Assembly (NCBI GenBank): GCA_003640385.1
Contig: RCAB01000314.1
Coordinates: 1-64,000 of the forward strand
Source of the DNA: Setaria digitata
Taxonomy: Eukaryota; Nematoda; Chromadorea; Rhabditida; Setariidae
DNA: 64,000 nt
Direction: 5' to 3'
Position numbers and translations under genes: made by a program. Of this stretch, positions 1-12,400 are shown in pieces. The notes under the pieces were generated by a model that made no database searches, was not told the origin of the DNA, and saw only the letters and a list, made by a program, of their open reading frames with translations. Each line of letters begins with the position of its first letter. The first letter of the stretch is position 1.

Positions 1-136
1 TTATTATTATTATATTATTATTATTATATTATTATATTATTATTATTATATTACTACTATTATGTTATTTTTATATTATTATTATTGTTATTATTATTAT
101 TATTATATTATTATTATTATTACTATTATTATTATC
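1..136. repeat. TTA/ATT trinucleotide microsatellite
   Basis: Imperfect array of TTA units broken by TTATA and TACTA variants. It begins at the window edge, so its full length is unknown. No coding sense is visible. Confidence 0.9.
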
Positions 137-3100
137 CGTACAGTCATGATTAATATTGCTGTAATTTGTTTAATTCATTTTATTATAACAAATCTTCTAC
201 TTTTTCTTTTCTTCCTTCATGTTCATTTCCGTTAAAATGGAATTTTATTTCTAATTCATTTAATATTTTTGCATTCTTTTTCTTCTTTTGCAATTTTCCT
301 TTTTAATGTATCCCAAATATTTGTGTTTGTGAAAATTTAACAATTAGCTAAACCTTTCGGTATGAATTATAATCTAGTCAATAACTGAATTGTTTTTTTT
401 TTTTCTTCCATTTTTTTTCCGTTCCTTTCCTCTCTTTTCTTTAATTGCATTCAAAAGATGGAATTCCGGTCATTAATAAATGTTTTTTTTTTCCTTTCCT
501 TTTCAAAAAAAAAAGAGAAAAAAAAATAATGCAAAGTTTTTTTTTCCGAAATTTGCTTAAAATTGATATATGTAAGATGGGAAAGCAAAAACTTTCAATT
601 ACTATTTATTTTATTAATAAATTATCCTAAAATATAAAGCTATTTAATATCTGGAATATCCGTTTATAATGGAATTTTAAATTATGCAAAACTTTTTAAC
701 ATATAAAACAATTTTGCACATTAACTTAATCCCAAAATTTTTTAAGTTTGTTTTGCAGTACTTTTTGATTTCAGAGAAAAGAAAAAGATAGTTTTTTTTT
801 TTCCAAAAATCAAAATTTCTTATACACAAAATAAAATATCTAATTAATGTTTAAAAGTTGGACTGATGGTATGGTTATAGATACAAATATTTTTGCTTTA
901 CATCTTTTTTTCTTATTTCTTTCGCGTTTCAAATTTCCAAAATCTTTTTAAAATTTGATTTTTAAAAACCCTTAATTTCAAAATTTTGGAATTATAATTC
1001 ATATCCATTGTGCTATCTGTCGTCTTATTTCACAAATATCCAACATGTTCCTTCTTCAATGACAAAATTCCACCTTTTCGTGTTTCTTTTTTTTTAAATT
1101 AATTATTTCTTTTGTTTCCTCATCATCGTTTTATTTTTCTTGGCTTTGCATAAAGTGCCATATAATTTGGCTAATCTTTTTTTTCTTGTATTTCAATTTT
1201 ATTCGATTATAATTCATTTTTTTCTCATCGCTTTTTTTTTCTTTCTTTTTTCAGAAAGATGAGTGAGGAAAAAAAAAATGAATTTCATTAATGCGAATGA
1301 AAAATATATATTAAAAAATAGTTATGTAAAGTATTCTTTCATCATCTTGCCATATTTTTTACAATTATATTTCGATATTGTTTCTCATCAATTCTCATCC
1401 TTTTTTTTTTTCATTTCTCTCTCTCTCTCTCTCTCTTTCTCTTTCTTTTTTTTTATAATATGTATTTGCTTGTAATGCATTTTTCTTAATTTTCGTTTTT
1501 TTTTTTTTTTTTTAATCATTTTTTCAATTTCGTATGATCTCATTTTTCTGAATATTGAAAAGCGTCTGTTTGTGAAGTAGCAAAGGATGAAAAATGTTTT
1601 ATTCGTTTTTTTTTTTTTTTTTTTTATTTTTGGTTTCTTAAAAAGAGAAAAAACAAAAACAAAAAAGCAAAAAAAAAACAGCAAAATGTTAGTGAATGAT
1701 GAAAATAGATGAGGACACAAAGTTTGTGTTATGTTCATATATTTCTATATGAAAATAATTTATTGCAAATGATCAAATATGAATTATGTTATCGTAAGCT
1801 TGTCACAGAAACAAATGCAACAAAATCATGGTTACGGTAGGATAGTATCGGTCAATCATATCTGGTGAGAAAGAGCATAAATTTAGGCTTACATAGGGTA
1901 GATGAAGAGAAAAAGGAATAAATGGAGCAGTATGAATGGGTAACATATAATGAATATCACAAAATTAGATGGAGTACAATTCATTTCCTTCCAATTATTA
2001 CAATATTTGGATCACTAGTTACAGTAAGTGGCAGTTACGGTAGTTTAAATACAGTATTGATATTTGAATATGCATAAGGAAGTATGGTACGCCGAAAGGA
2101 ATAGAAGAGGATGCAGTAAAAGCTGTTCTCTTGTATTGTAATGAAGTGAAATAAATAATGTATTAGAAAATACATTTCAAATTATGATATTCAGGAATGA
2201 CAACCAAAATGAATGTTATTAAATAATTAGAGGATGATTTATTTGAAATATATGAGATTCAGGTATGGTAAATGGATCTAGATGATCTTAAACGAAGTAT
2301 CACTAAAGCATACTTCGACCTGATTGAACATTTAATTTCAGTTATCTTAAAGCAAGCTAAATTTTACCACCATTTTTTCTTATTTTTTTGAGTTTTCTTT
2401 TTTTTTATTTTTTTTTTTTATTTTTTTGCAACGGGGGAAAAAAAGAAATAAGTAAATGAGAATAAAAGAGATGGTAAATTTTAGTGAATACATTGAAATT
2501 TCAATTTCCTTTAGCTAAAAGTGTTCTTCTTCAACAACAATAGCAACAAAAATGAAATGAACCACGCACTAAAATTACACAGATATTTGATCTCTAGCCC
2601 AAATTTTTTTCTTTTTAAATTGAGAAAAAAAATATTCGAAAATTTTTTTAAAATAAATTCTAACGGTAACGGGAGGGAAATAGCGGAGGTAAGAGTAACG
2701 GGAGGTGTGTGTGTTTACGTACGTGTACTACGTTCGTGTACGTATGTTGTAAATAAGTAAATGATTGCTGTGCAAAATATTTTAATTTTAGCAGTTAAAG
2801 TTTGCAACCAATGATTGCTTTTATAAATAACTGGAAAAAAAAGATTAAGGAGGATTACAGAGTAGAAAGAGATCGATAAAATTTCAAAAAGTTTTCTTTC
2901 CTTTTTTTTTTTTTTTAATTCTTCATATCTTGAAAAGTATTATTAGTTGTGCTAAATGATAAAACTTTTTAATGAAAGAATCTATGATAAAAGGGAAAAA
3001 ACCTAATTTCGTGAAAAACCTTTTTTCTTTTTTTTTCTCAATTTTCTCTTTGGGTTAGAATATTTAGTTAAATTTTGAATTTGGTAATGAAAAATAAAAA

Positions 3101-4034
3101 TAATTCATACTGGTTTAGTTTGACGATGTTGATAGTAATTAGTGGTCATTGTACAAAGTGAACAGGTAAAAGAAATAGGTGTAAATGGATGAATGCTGTA
3201 AGCTTTCATTTAATTTTCATTAAAAATTTTAATTTAAAGCCGAAATTCACCTGTTGACAATTTTCTTCAAATTTATTATTAGTTGATATGTAATTGCTTA
3301 AATTTCCTTACCAAAAGCGATTTCTTTTTTCCTTTATATTAATCTTGATAAATCGGGGACAAAATATTATAAAATTTCATGATAAATCGAGAATAAATTT
3401 TTATGAATTTAATCTCAAATTGGCTTCTTTGAGTGTAAATCCCGGAACTTGCACTTCTACGATATAATCCATATGCACATGACTGAATCCTTATTCCATA
3501 ACAAGAATAAAAAGTATTAACTGAGTAGCAGTATGACCAGCCAGTGTAAGAAATGGCAATTTGGCACCTATAATAATAGCTTCCTTTTTCTGGTACAAAA
3601 AGCACCAGAAACAAACTTCTATATGATCAACGCATGGCATTCTGAGGGTTTAGTAAATAGAGTTGGTTTGTGCTTTATTGAAACAGAAGCCTAATAAATT
3701 TAAGGAAAGGCAACAACTCATATAATGAAACGCATTAAAAGAGAGAGAAAAAAAAAAAAGAAACTGAAATAAATCACGGAATGCTTTCGACACAAATACC
3801 TGTTGAAAAGGTGCTCAATAGTTAATTCTACCCATAAAATATAGTTCATTTTTTACAGGCAGATTGCGCTGTGCAGGAAGCGAATTTTTTTCGGGAGATT
3901 TATAGTTATAAACTAAAATTCTCAAAATAAAACATTCATACTAGAGTTGAAAACATATTAATCACATGATAAAAGATGAATACCAAATAAATATTATTTT
4001 ATTTCACAGCAGAATTACATGAATTTCAATTATT
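137..4034. other. AT-rich non-coding DNA
   Basis: I see no exon chain with matching splice phases here. The stretch is dominated by T and A homopolymers, a CT microsatellite near 1417-1445 and long poly-T near 1498-1622. ORFs here are low-complexity Lys/Phe strings. The one stretch with a less biased composition is a minus-strand Tyr/Cys-rich reading frame at about 3400-3620, listed as a finding. Confidence 0.6.
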
Positions 4035-6298
4035 TCATTCAACCGTTTTCTGCAGAAGCATATCCACAGCTGATCGTAAATCATCAGCAAGCAGATCAGG
4101 CTTAATGCTGTGGCTCAACCAAGATTGCCTGAAAACATGAAACACGATATAAACGGCACCCAAGAGAATATGGAGCCAAGCGCCTCTCCTCGTAGACACT
4201 GTGTAATAATAGTACCATAATTTCTATCTAAAAAAAAAAAATCCTATTCTTGCCTCATCTATCCACTCAAATTATCTATAAGCTTACGAACATGAATCAG
4301 TTTTTTAATTATTGGTTAAAATAAGGAAATTTTATCTGGAAGTGATTATTACATTATATGCAATTTCTCAAGTCGTTGCTGAGACAAAAATAATAGATTT
4401 GAAATTTCTTCAAAGTATTTCATTCACCTCCATTTGCCTGTTCGCACCTGCACACTTCTAATCCCAGCTTTCTGAGCTCCGCCAACATCCGACACAATAT
4501 CATCACCAATCATTACAACCTGAACTGTACTTGTTTCATCGCATTTCTTAACTCTTATTTCAGCTAGTCAGCAAGAAGACTAATGCTGCAGGCACATTTG
4601 CTCCTAACACTACAGTGCATCATATATATTTCTCTTCTTCAAGGATTTAGAATGGATAAAAAAATAAGAGGGAATAAGCCAATATATCATCATACTGACA
4701 AAGAGTGATACAACATTTCTTATATTTGATAGATGGCTCTATGTCAGAATGGATTGCATACTGAAAAGTCATATTTTAACTGAAACCAATTCAAATTACC
4801 AACCTCATCAGGAGTTAAACCCATATCATCAATAGCAGCTTTAAAAAATTGTTGATCTGGTTTACCTATTCCAACAATTTTTGCATCACATGCATACCGC
4901 AATGCTTGGGCGAAGCCACCAACATCCATGCAAGGTCCGTCTATTCGCTGGTAAAATTTTCTAGAAACTTTACGAAAAGATAGTTTTTAACTAAATGGAA
5001 GAGCAGCCATTCATTCCCAAATTCTTCCAACCATCTTTCATTTTTTTTTTATTTTTTTTTAGAAACCATTAATGTACGATTTAATTCTACTAAGTTTTCG
5101 TGCCATAGAACTTTTGTTCAAAGAAATGATAAAGAAATTTGCACAAAAATAAAGAAAAACCTGAGATACAGTGTATGAGACCGTCCTGACTCTGTCAGAT
5201 ATTACAACATCCATTTTTTTCAACCGGAAAGACAATGAAACTAACCCACAACCTAAAGTTATAATCAGAGGGTCATTCATTTTATGCAACACCCGAAAAG
5301 CAGCATTCATTGCTTCATATGTAAACCCTTCTTCAGCATCACCAATTAAAACACAATTCGGATGGTTTATATCAAGATCTACGAATTCTTTCGCAATATC
5401 TAAAATGGAATGAAACTATGAAAGGATAATACTAAAGGCTGAAGAATTTCAGAACTTAGAAGCAAAAGAATGGTACTTCAACTAGACTGTACTTCAAATC
5501 AGATTCGGGTCAACTTGACTTTACTTTAAAATCATGAAATTTCATGTGAAAATTCCATGCTGTACTTTTATGCACCAGAATATGCGGTCTAAGCTGATGA
5601 GCTCGAAGGTATCGTATCGCCTCTGGAATCGGCGTAAAAATGTGCTCCTCTTTTAGGACAAATCCAAGCTTAGTTAGCTTATCAGCTAAATGCATGGAAT
5701 TACGTGTATTTTCATTTGTCACAAAACGAACCATACTTTCAGCATACAACCTGAAATTCCGATAACTAGTCCACACGACAGTGGTAAATCTTCTATATAA
5801 TAAAATCCACAAAATTTCATATTATAATTGCAATAATTCGGATAAGCAGAATTTACAGACTTCTCTCGAAAATCACAATTTTCGCTCACTTCTAAAATAG
5901 CAGCAGCACAAAGAAATAAGTTCGGCTATGTTCATGGTAATTATCCAGAAATAAAAAACAGCAGAACATTTGCAATAATATATACCATATATATATAATA
6001 TATAATATTCTGCTTGTACTACTAAGTTTATAAGTTTATAAACTTATAAACTTTATAGTTTATAAAACTTATAAACTTTTTTTATAAACTTTACTAAGTT
6101 TATAAACTTGACACTTGACGTAAGCAAAATCAGAAACTCGAGTTTTTACCTTTTTTCTGCAAATTAGTTAAAAACAGACCTGTTAACTGCTTCCACTGAA
6201 CCTGGTATAGCACATCCAATTGTATTCGGGTCACTGTTATATAAAACTCCAGTAATATCCAGAAGGAAACCCTTTACTGGTTTACTATTAAAATTCAT
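4035..6298 (-). CDS. LHPP: LHPP-type HAD phosphatase
   Basis: Six exons (6298-6180, 5750-5566, 5399-5246, 4960-4804, 4519-4428, 4128-4035) join in phase to a 266-residue protein, close to the 270 residues of human LHPP (phospholysine phosphohistidine inorganic pyrophosphate phosphatase). Motif I is LLDITGVLY near residue 14, with the nucleophilic Asp and Thr at the second-Asp position, as in LHPP (LLDISGVLY). Motif II is FVTNEN, the GKP lysine motif follows, and motif IV is GDDIVSDVGGA. The family is cytosolic, Mg-dependent, and hydrolyses phosphohistidine, phospholysine and pyrophosphate. The start is the first ATG of the exon carrying motif I. The related HDHD2 is less likely because RTGKWR, GDDIVSDVGGA and LLDITGVLY fit LHPP better. 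The substrate is inferred from family membership only. Confidence 0.93.
6024..6110. repeat. AGTTTATAA palindromic array
   Basis: Several direct and inverted copies of a roughly 10-bp AAGTTTATAA/TTATAAACTT word lie in LHPP intron 1. The array can fold on itself. It looks like simple-sequence expansion with no visible coding role. Confidence 0.75.
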
Positions 6299-6602
6299 TG
6301 TCTGAAATAGTGAACTTGAATAGAGCTTTCAAATGGCTGCAAGAATCTGACTCAAGAAAATTAACCTGACAGAAACATAATTCAGCTTCAATATCCAACA
6401 ATATCGCAAAAACAAATGAATAATCCAGATAATGTCTCAATATATATAATTTCAAGGATATTACGAGGAATAGCTAACTGGTAAGAAATCCGTGATTTTA
6501 CATGACGAAATTCCAATTACAAAATGAACCAATTAAATAAATTTGGAACTATACCACAGCAAACCAATATATATTATTATATATACATATATATATATAA
6601 AG

Positions 6603-6640
6603 AAAACTAATACATATATATATATATATGTATTAGTTTT
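6603..6640. repeat. Perfect 38-bp palindrome with TA core
   Basis: The left arm AAAACTAATACATATATAT is followed directly by its exact reverse complement. It lies about 0.3 kb upstream of the LHPP start. It could form a cruciform, but may simply be a TA microsatellite with symmetric flanks. Confidence 0.85.
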
Positions 6641-8242
6641 TTTTCGGTTTTAGATATTAAAAATATATCTGACCACAACATGCAGCTAAACCAATTAATA
6701 AAGAAAATATCTGGTGGATCAAAATTTTAGATTATTTAAACAAATTTATTGCTCAATATCCTTGAAAATTAATAGCACGAAAAACGGAAACAATGAAAGC
6801 CCCAAGGAAAATCAGCAAGATTTAATAATGCAAATACAAGCTGTCCAGTAATTAAAAAAACACTAATTACACTGCACCTCCCGACCCTGGCTCAAATACC
6901 GCCCACTAACTCCGATTCTTCCCTTTCGCAACTTGAATACCACCTCACACCTACCAGGCTTGTATTCGAATTGCTGAAATGATTAGAAATGGTACTAAAG
7001 GAAGCACACCTCTTACTTGCTTGTTACCGTTGGTTTTTGTTTATATCTTATCATTTTCTCAATCTTTACCATCATTCTTTTCCGTTGCATTTGTTACTTT
7101 CTATATTTTTTTCTTTTATCAAATCCTCCTTTCTTTTCGCCTTCTAGTCATTCCTAAATTTAATGAAACTTATATTTTTTTACAAATTTTCCTTTCTTGT
7201 TTCTTTTTTTCTGAGGATTTCAGTTTCTACTAATTTTAAAAATGATTAATATTTTTGGTTGAAAAAAGGATATAAAATAAAATTTGATGATTACAAGAAA
7301 TTTTAGTGCTTAAAACACAATGTATTTCCCAGTATTTCTTTTTTTTTTTTTTTAAGTAATTAACAAGCTTATTGTTGAAGCATTTCGCTCCTTTTACGTA
7401 TGGCTGCAGAAATTTAAACTTATATGAACGCAGTAGCAGCGGTGAAGCATAATAGGTGCAATGTATGCATCGATTAAAAGTTAATTAATTCTCAGGATAA
7501 AAATAGGCAATACATGTCGTCTTCGTTATAGTTGTAATTTAGATAGCTCAAATTTGATTCACATATCCTTTGATAATTATAATTTTTCAATTTCAACATC
7601 AAACTGCATACACAGTGCACATAATTCATGCGTCTATTAAATTCATTATCTTTTTATAATTGTTCATTTCTTCCTATCCTAGTAATCGATTGCTGGCTGC
7701 TGAACTGTTAAAGGATATTAAGAGTGTTGCTGAAAATAAAACCTTAATCAAATAATATATTGTTAAATTTTAGGATATTTCACGATTGAAGAGAAGTTCA
7801 TGATATAACTTGATTCTTATTAATTCTAGGCTTTTCCATCAGATGATCATTTTTTTTTTTTTTATTTTTTTAACATTGTTAATTTTTCGCCTGCATTATC
7901 GAGAGGAGCTTGAAATTTGAAGAAAGATCATTAAATGAAAGCTGAAGCGATTTACAAGTGCCAAATTGCACTTGTTTTTTTTTTTTTTTTTTTTTTTTTC
8001 CTCTCTCTTGCACTATGTTTGAATTAATATTTTCAATATGCTTAATTAATATTTTTTATTAGTTCGTTCTGAGATGTTAATATTTGTTAATATTGTTAAT
8101 ATTTGATTTAGCTATGAAATTTTCTTAAGATTTTGATTATTGCAGAAAGTTAGCATTAAAAATTCTGAAAATAATAATGAATTATAAGTTTGTTATTTTA
8201 TCTGTGATTTTCTTTTATCTATAATTAAATGCAATATGTTTT

Positions 8243-8262
8243 TTTTTTTTTTTTTTTTGCAG
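8243..8262 (+). promoter_or_regulatory. Splice acceptor upstream of MED20
   Basis: A long T tract ending in TTTGCAG lies 37 bp before the MED20 ATG. In nematodes such a site is either a 5' UTR cis acceptor or a spliced-leader trans-splice site. No upstream coding exon was found, which favours a leader or UTR exon. Confidence 0.6.
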
Positions 8263-8299
8263 AGATTTCTCGTTTCATGGATGGAAGTGAAAATTAGAG

Positions 8300-8893
8300 A
8301 TGGGTGTTGCTTGGGTTTTTGAAACGGATAAAAGTGCTGTTAGCATTGAACGTGCAATCGAAGGAGAAGGTGGTGTTAAAGGTGGTATTTTTACGGTTGA
8401 TTCAACACCATTCAAGCCAAGTGATAACGTTCAGGGCGCTATCAATCACGTATTCATTTTACATCATTCACGCTTTCCTCAAAGTACTTTCACAATAGCA
8501 CCAAATGAAAAGCAGAAACATTGTCCACGCGCGATATCTGATCGTGGATTTGACTGTATCTTGGCGAAGCTCAGTTCTGGATTGGTTCAGGATACTGCTG
8601 GAAAATTTGAAGTTTCGGGTCATGAATATACATTGCAAGATTTTATTATTCGAACAGGAAATGCATCAATGGGTGTTATTAGCAAAGGTGTTGTTGTTGA
8701 GGTTGAATATGCACCTTCTTGTGTAGCATCACAATGTGGTGGTTTTTTGCAAGAATTTGTAGCAATGTTTTTTCCGGATCGTGTTGCCGATAAGCCGCCG
8801 GTCTTGCAAAAAGCCCAACCGGAACCGTACAGTGCTCTTGATACAATGCATCAATATTTGGATATTTTTCAAAATATGCGAAAAAAAACCTGA
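8300..8893 (+). CDS. mdt-20: Mediator complex subunit 20
   Basis: A single open frame of 197 codons begins MGVAWVF, like metazoan MED20 (human MGVTCVS, 212 residues). Shared features are the central strand with FIIRTGNASMGVISKG, the VEVEYAPSCVAS segment, the LLEF-like FLQEFVAMF helix and the C-terminal DTMHQYLDIFQNMRK, which aligns with human DTMVQYMELFNKIRK. MED20 pairs with MED18 in the head module of Mediator and works in RNA polymerase II initiation in the nucleus. The reading frame is intronless, unusual beside its neighbours, with a splice acceptor 37 bp upstream. Plus-strand AATAAA words near 9359 and 9377 may be its poly(A) signals and would make its 3' UTR approach the convergent transporter gene. 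Confidence 0.95.
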   Translation: MGVAWVFETDKSAVSIERAIEGEGGVKGGIFTVDSTPFKPSDNVQGAINHVFILHHSRFPQSTFTIAPNEKQKHCPRAISDRGFDCILAKLSSGLVQDTAGKFEVSGHEYTLQDFIIRTGNASMGVISKGVVVEVEYAPSCVASQCGGFLQEFVAMFFPDRVADKPPVLQKAQPEPYSALDTMHQYLDIFQNMRKKT

Positions 8894-9409
8894 ATTTGAT
8901 TTGATTCGTGTTCTTCTAGTTTTACTACTGAGTTACAAGGAGTTTAGAACCGTATTAGTTCGAAGTTTGAGTTTAGAATTATAAAGATTATAAAAATATT
9001 ATACTTTTAAATAGATATATCAGAATCTTACAAAATTATGTGTGCTTAGGTAGTATTGTATTACCGTTTATGGTATTCTAGTTGAGCAGTGTTTCCCTTT
9101 CCCTTTTTGAGAATCATCAGCATAAGACGTTAAATTATACGTTTTAGAGCAGCAATTTCTTTTTTTTTTCTTTTGCTTTCTCGAATTATTGAAATTTTTG
9201 TTTTCTTTGGAATTTTCGCAGAAGTACTATCATTTTAAAAAGGATTAAATTTTGATTCTTTTGATTAAATTTTCCACTATGATTATTTATCTTTCACCAT
9301 TTACATTATTTTGGTCTTTAATATTTGTCCATTTCTCCCTTTGTTGTTCTAATTTATGTAAATAAATGCAAATTTCAATAAAACAACATCTTAAAAAAAA
9401 AAAAATGAA
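8894..9409. other. Convergent MED20/HMIT 3' spacer
   Basis: AT-rich spacer of about 0.5 kb between two stop codons on opposite strands. It should contain both 3' UTRs. AATAAA occurs on the plus strand near its right end. Nothing else is recognisable. Confidence 0.6.
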
Positions 9410-12400
9410 TCATTGCATTTGCTCGCTTTTTTCTGACTCAAAGGAAGAATCGGAGCGTACTGCCAATGATTTGGATGTTACCGGTTTTCGGTTAACTTTA
9501 GCCGTTTTTTCCAGATCTTCCAGACTTGTCCCTTTTGTTTCCGACAAGAAAATGAAAAAGAATACGAATGCAACGAATGTAAGAGCCGCATAAATGTAGA
9601 AAGCTGCTGAAATTTTCAAAAATTCTCAACACTCCAAAATTTATAATATATGATTAATCGGAAGTTAAAAAGATTTTTTCCAGTATTTTGAATATATGTA
9701 ATAATCTTCAATAACAATAATAATAATTAGTAATAATGATAACAAATGGTAGAGTAGTAACAAAATTGTAGTAAATAAAAAGTGATGAATAATTATAAAT
9801 AATTACAATAAGTAACGATAATAGTGATAATAAGTGGCGATAATAAATAAAAGTAAGGAGTAATAATAGATAATATTAATAAGCAATAATGATGATAAAC
9901 AATAATAATAAAAATATTGTATGGTTATTTAATTATGTTGGTATGTTCGTATTCAACTATTTCATGGCGATTGAAAATGTCTGGGGCTTTCTATCCATCT
10001 GAAGGTACTCTATTTAAGTGATCGGATACGTTTATTGTTGTTTTTTGTTTTTCCATAGCTTGTTCAGTCCAATTATCTGTTATTTGATGGGAATTTTTCT
10101 TCATAAAATTTAAATTTTTTCTTGAAATTCTTACAGTCTTTTCCGACATTTTTGCTTAGCAAGTTGAATGACAGAGATGTAATGATGTCGAAAAGCCAAT
10201 TACAAAATGCAGCAGTACTAACACAAATGCTTCGTGCCCACATTGGATAAATTTCGGCATTAATTATCCATGAGGATGGTGCATAACCTGAAATTATCAT
10301 TTTAATCAGTTGGCTTCAAGTGATTAATTACACTTGCTTGATCACACATTTTCATCAACTTTTCTTTCATATCTAAAGTCTTGCTTGCCTTTTTCTGGTC
10401 TATGATTATTTTTTTTTTTTCTTAAGTTTTATGAAAACAATCAACTGCATTTATTCTTTGTATTCCGGAATTATAAATGTCCGGAAAGTTTATTGGATGT
10501 CAGTAAACTATTTTTCAACTCTCACTATAATTGACTTACTTATTTTGCTTTTTTTTTTTTTTAACTTTTATTTTTGTTCCACTGTTAACTGGAACGTTTC
10601 AAAGTTCACAATAACTATTTGCTAGCAACAATTAATGTCAATTTGTTGTTAATGTGAAAAATATTAAACAGATTATACAAAAATTGTATAAAAATTTATA
10701 TAATTACATTTTTTTTTTTTTTTTAAGAAAAAGAAAAAGAAGACAGAACTGGATGAAATACAAATGCCAAATTTTTTTTCTTAAAATTTTAATTTAAAAG
10801 GAAAGGAAAGGAACAAACAAATGAAATAGTGATTTATTTTTATCGTTTCTTTGGACCGGTTTGAAATATTTAGGGAAGGATTAATTAGTTGATTAATTAA
10901 GAAAAGAAAAGATATACCACAAGCAAAGAAAACAATAAATGTTGCAAGTGGTGCCAAAAGTAATAATGTATATCCTGTAGCACAGTAATCATCCATCCAA
11001 TCATACTGTATCGTACTGTTCATATGTGAACATGGCCCTATCTGTGATTTTGATTCAGTTATGCTTGAATTTTGATCGATCGGTAAACAGTAGCTAAAAT
11101 TAGGAAAATTAAAATTTTCCTCATCAAACAGAATATTCAATTCTAATTATGCTTTGCTATTACACTTGAATTCATTAGCATTCTTTTGTTTTTGAGATTT
11201 TTAATTTGATATGTTTAATTATTAGGTTGTTCTGTTAACTCTGTCTTCTTCTTAAACTTACAAACATTTAAGAATGTTAAGCGAATTACGTTTTCTTTTG
11301 TTTTCTAAAATTATTTCTCAAAATTATTTCTCACTTATTTTCTTCTTCCAATCAGTGATTAAGAAGGCATAACTATTACGTACCCAAAAGTTGGCGAATT
11401 ATTTGATGCACAGAAGCCACAATGCTCATCATTTGTACAAATGTCGCAGTTCCTGAAATGATACAAATGCTAAAGAACTATTTTAGAAAATTCTAAAAAT
11501 TCTTCAAGTTTGCCAATGATAAACTTTTTTGATAAGTTTTGATCATTTGAATTGATAACAAATTAAAAATAAATAAGTGTTATGAATGAAAAGAATGAAA
11601 TGGATGAATGTAAGATAAATTGACTTAAGCTGATTGCAGTGCGTGAAATATGGAATAGAATCTGAATCCATGATATGTTCGTAAAAAGTTTCATTCAATG
11701 GTTGTGTAATTACCGAATCACGACTGACGTAACCAAACGAAACTCCCATAAAAATAAGCGCAAAAATTACACCTGCTACCGAACTAAGCAACAATTTCCG
11801 CCTTCCAAAATGCTCGATGATTAGCATCGGAATTATAGTACTCAGAAAATTAATTACTGAAAAGATGAAACAAAAAAAAAAAAGGGTGAAGGAAAAGAAA
11901 GCAAGAATAAAGTATAGCATTTGTAAGTTTCTAATTTAATTACGGCTGCTGAAATTTCATTGCATTGGAAAAATATAAAAGCAGTGCTCGGTGTCTAACT
12001 ATTCAACAAACTATTTGATAAACTGAGATGATTAGCTTGCTTATTATCCATAGTTTTACAAATATGTCAAATTCATGGAATATTACATTGTTTATCCTGA
12101 ATATTAGCTATCAGGAATTTATATTTCAGATATATCATATTGAATTTTAGCCATTTCTCTGAATAAATTTAAGATGAATTGAAATTTTTAAAAATTGTCA
12201 CAACTTTGATAATTCTTCTCATCGATCAAAAATAATTACCCATAATGAGGCATGAAAGTAATATAACTGATCCCGTTTTCTTCACTCCAGCTGAACGGAT
12301 GATTGTTGATGAATGCGAACTGATAATAAATGTTTAAATTAGTTCAAATTTTTCAAATTACTAATTGTTTGATAATTGCTAACATTGTTAGAAATGAAAA

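Larger units (their letters stand above)
6299..8299. promoter_or_regulatory. Divergent LHPP/MED20 intergenic region
   Basis: This 2.0 kb stretch separates divergently oriented LHPP (minus) and MED20 (plus), so both promoters should lie within it. It holds the palindrome at 6603-6640, a more GC-rich patch at 6875-6975 and long poly-T tracts near 7340, 7976 and 8240. I recognise no specific transcription-factor site. A short coding-looking frame ending in TAA at about 7681-7755 has no partner exon I could find. Confidence 0.5.

Noticed and set aside
445..2760. Several 60-116 codon ORFs on both strands
   Set aside because: They are Phe/Lys/Ser strings from poly-T and CT repeats, with no domain, no splice partners and no ATG context worth keeping.
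7681..7755. Coding-looking LLAAELLKDIKSVAENK frame after a CCTAG acceptor
   Set aside because: It ends in a stop, and no upstream exon with matching phase was found. Too short to call.
8304..8984. Shadow ORFs in other frames over MED20
   Set aside because: They overlap a well-supported MED20 frame and match nothing.
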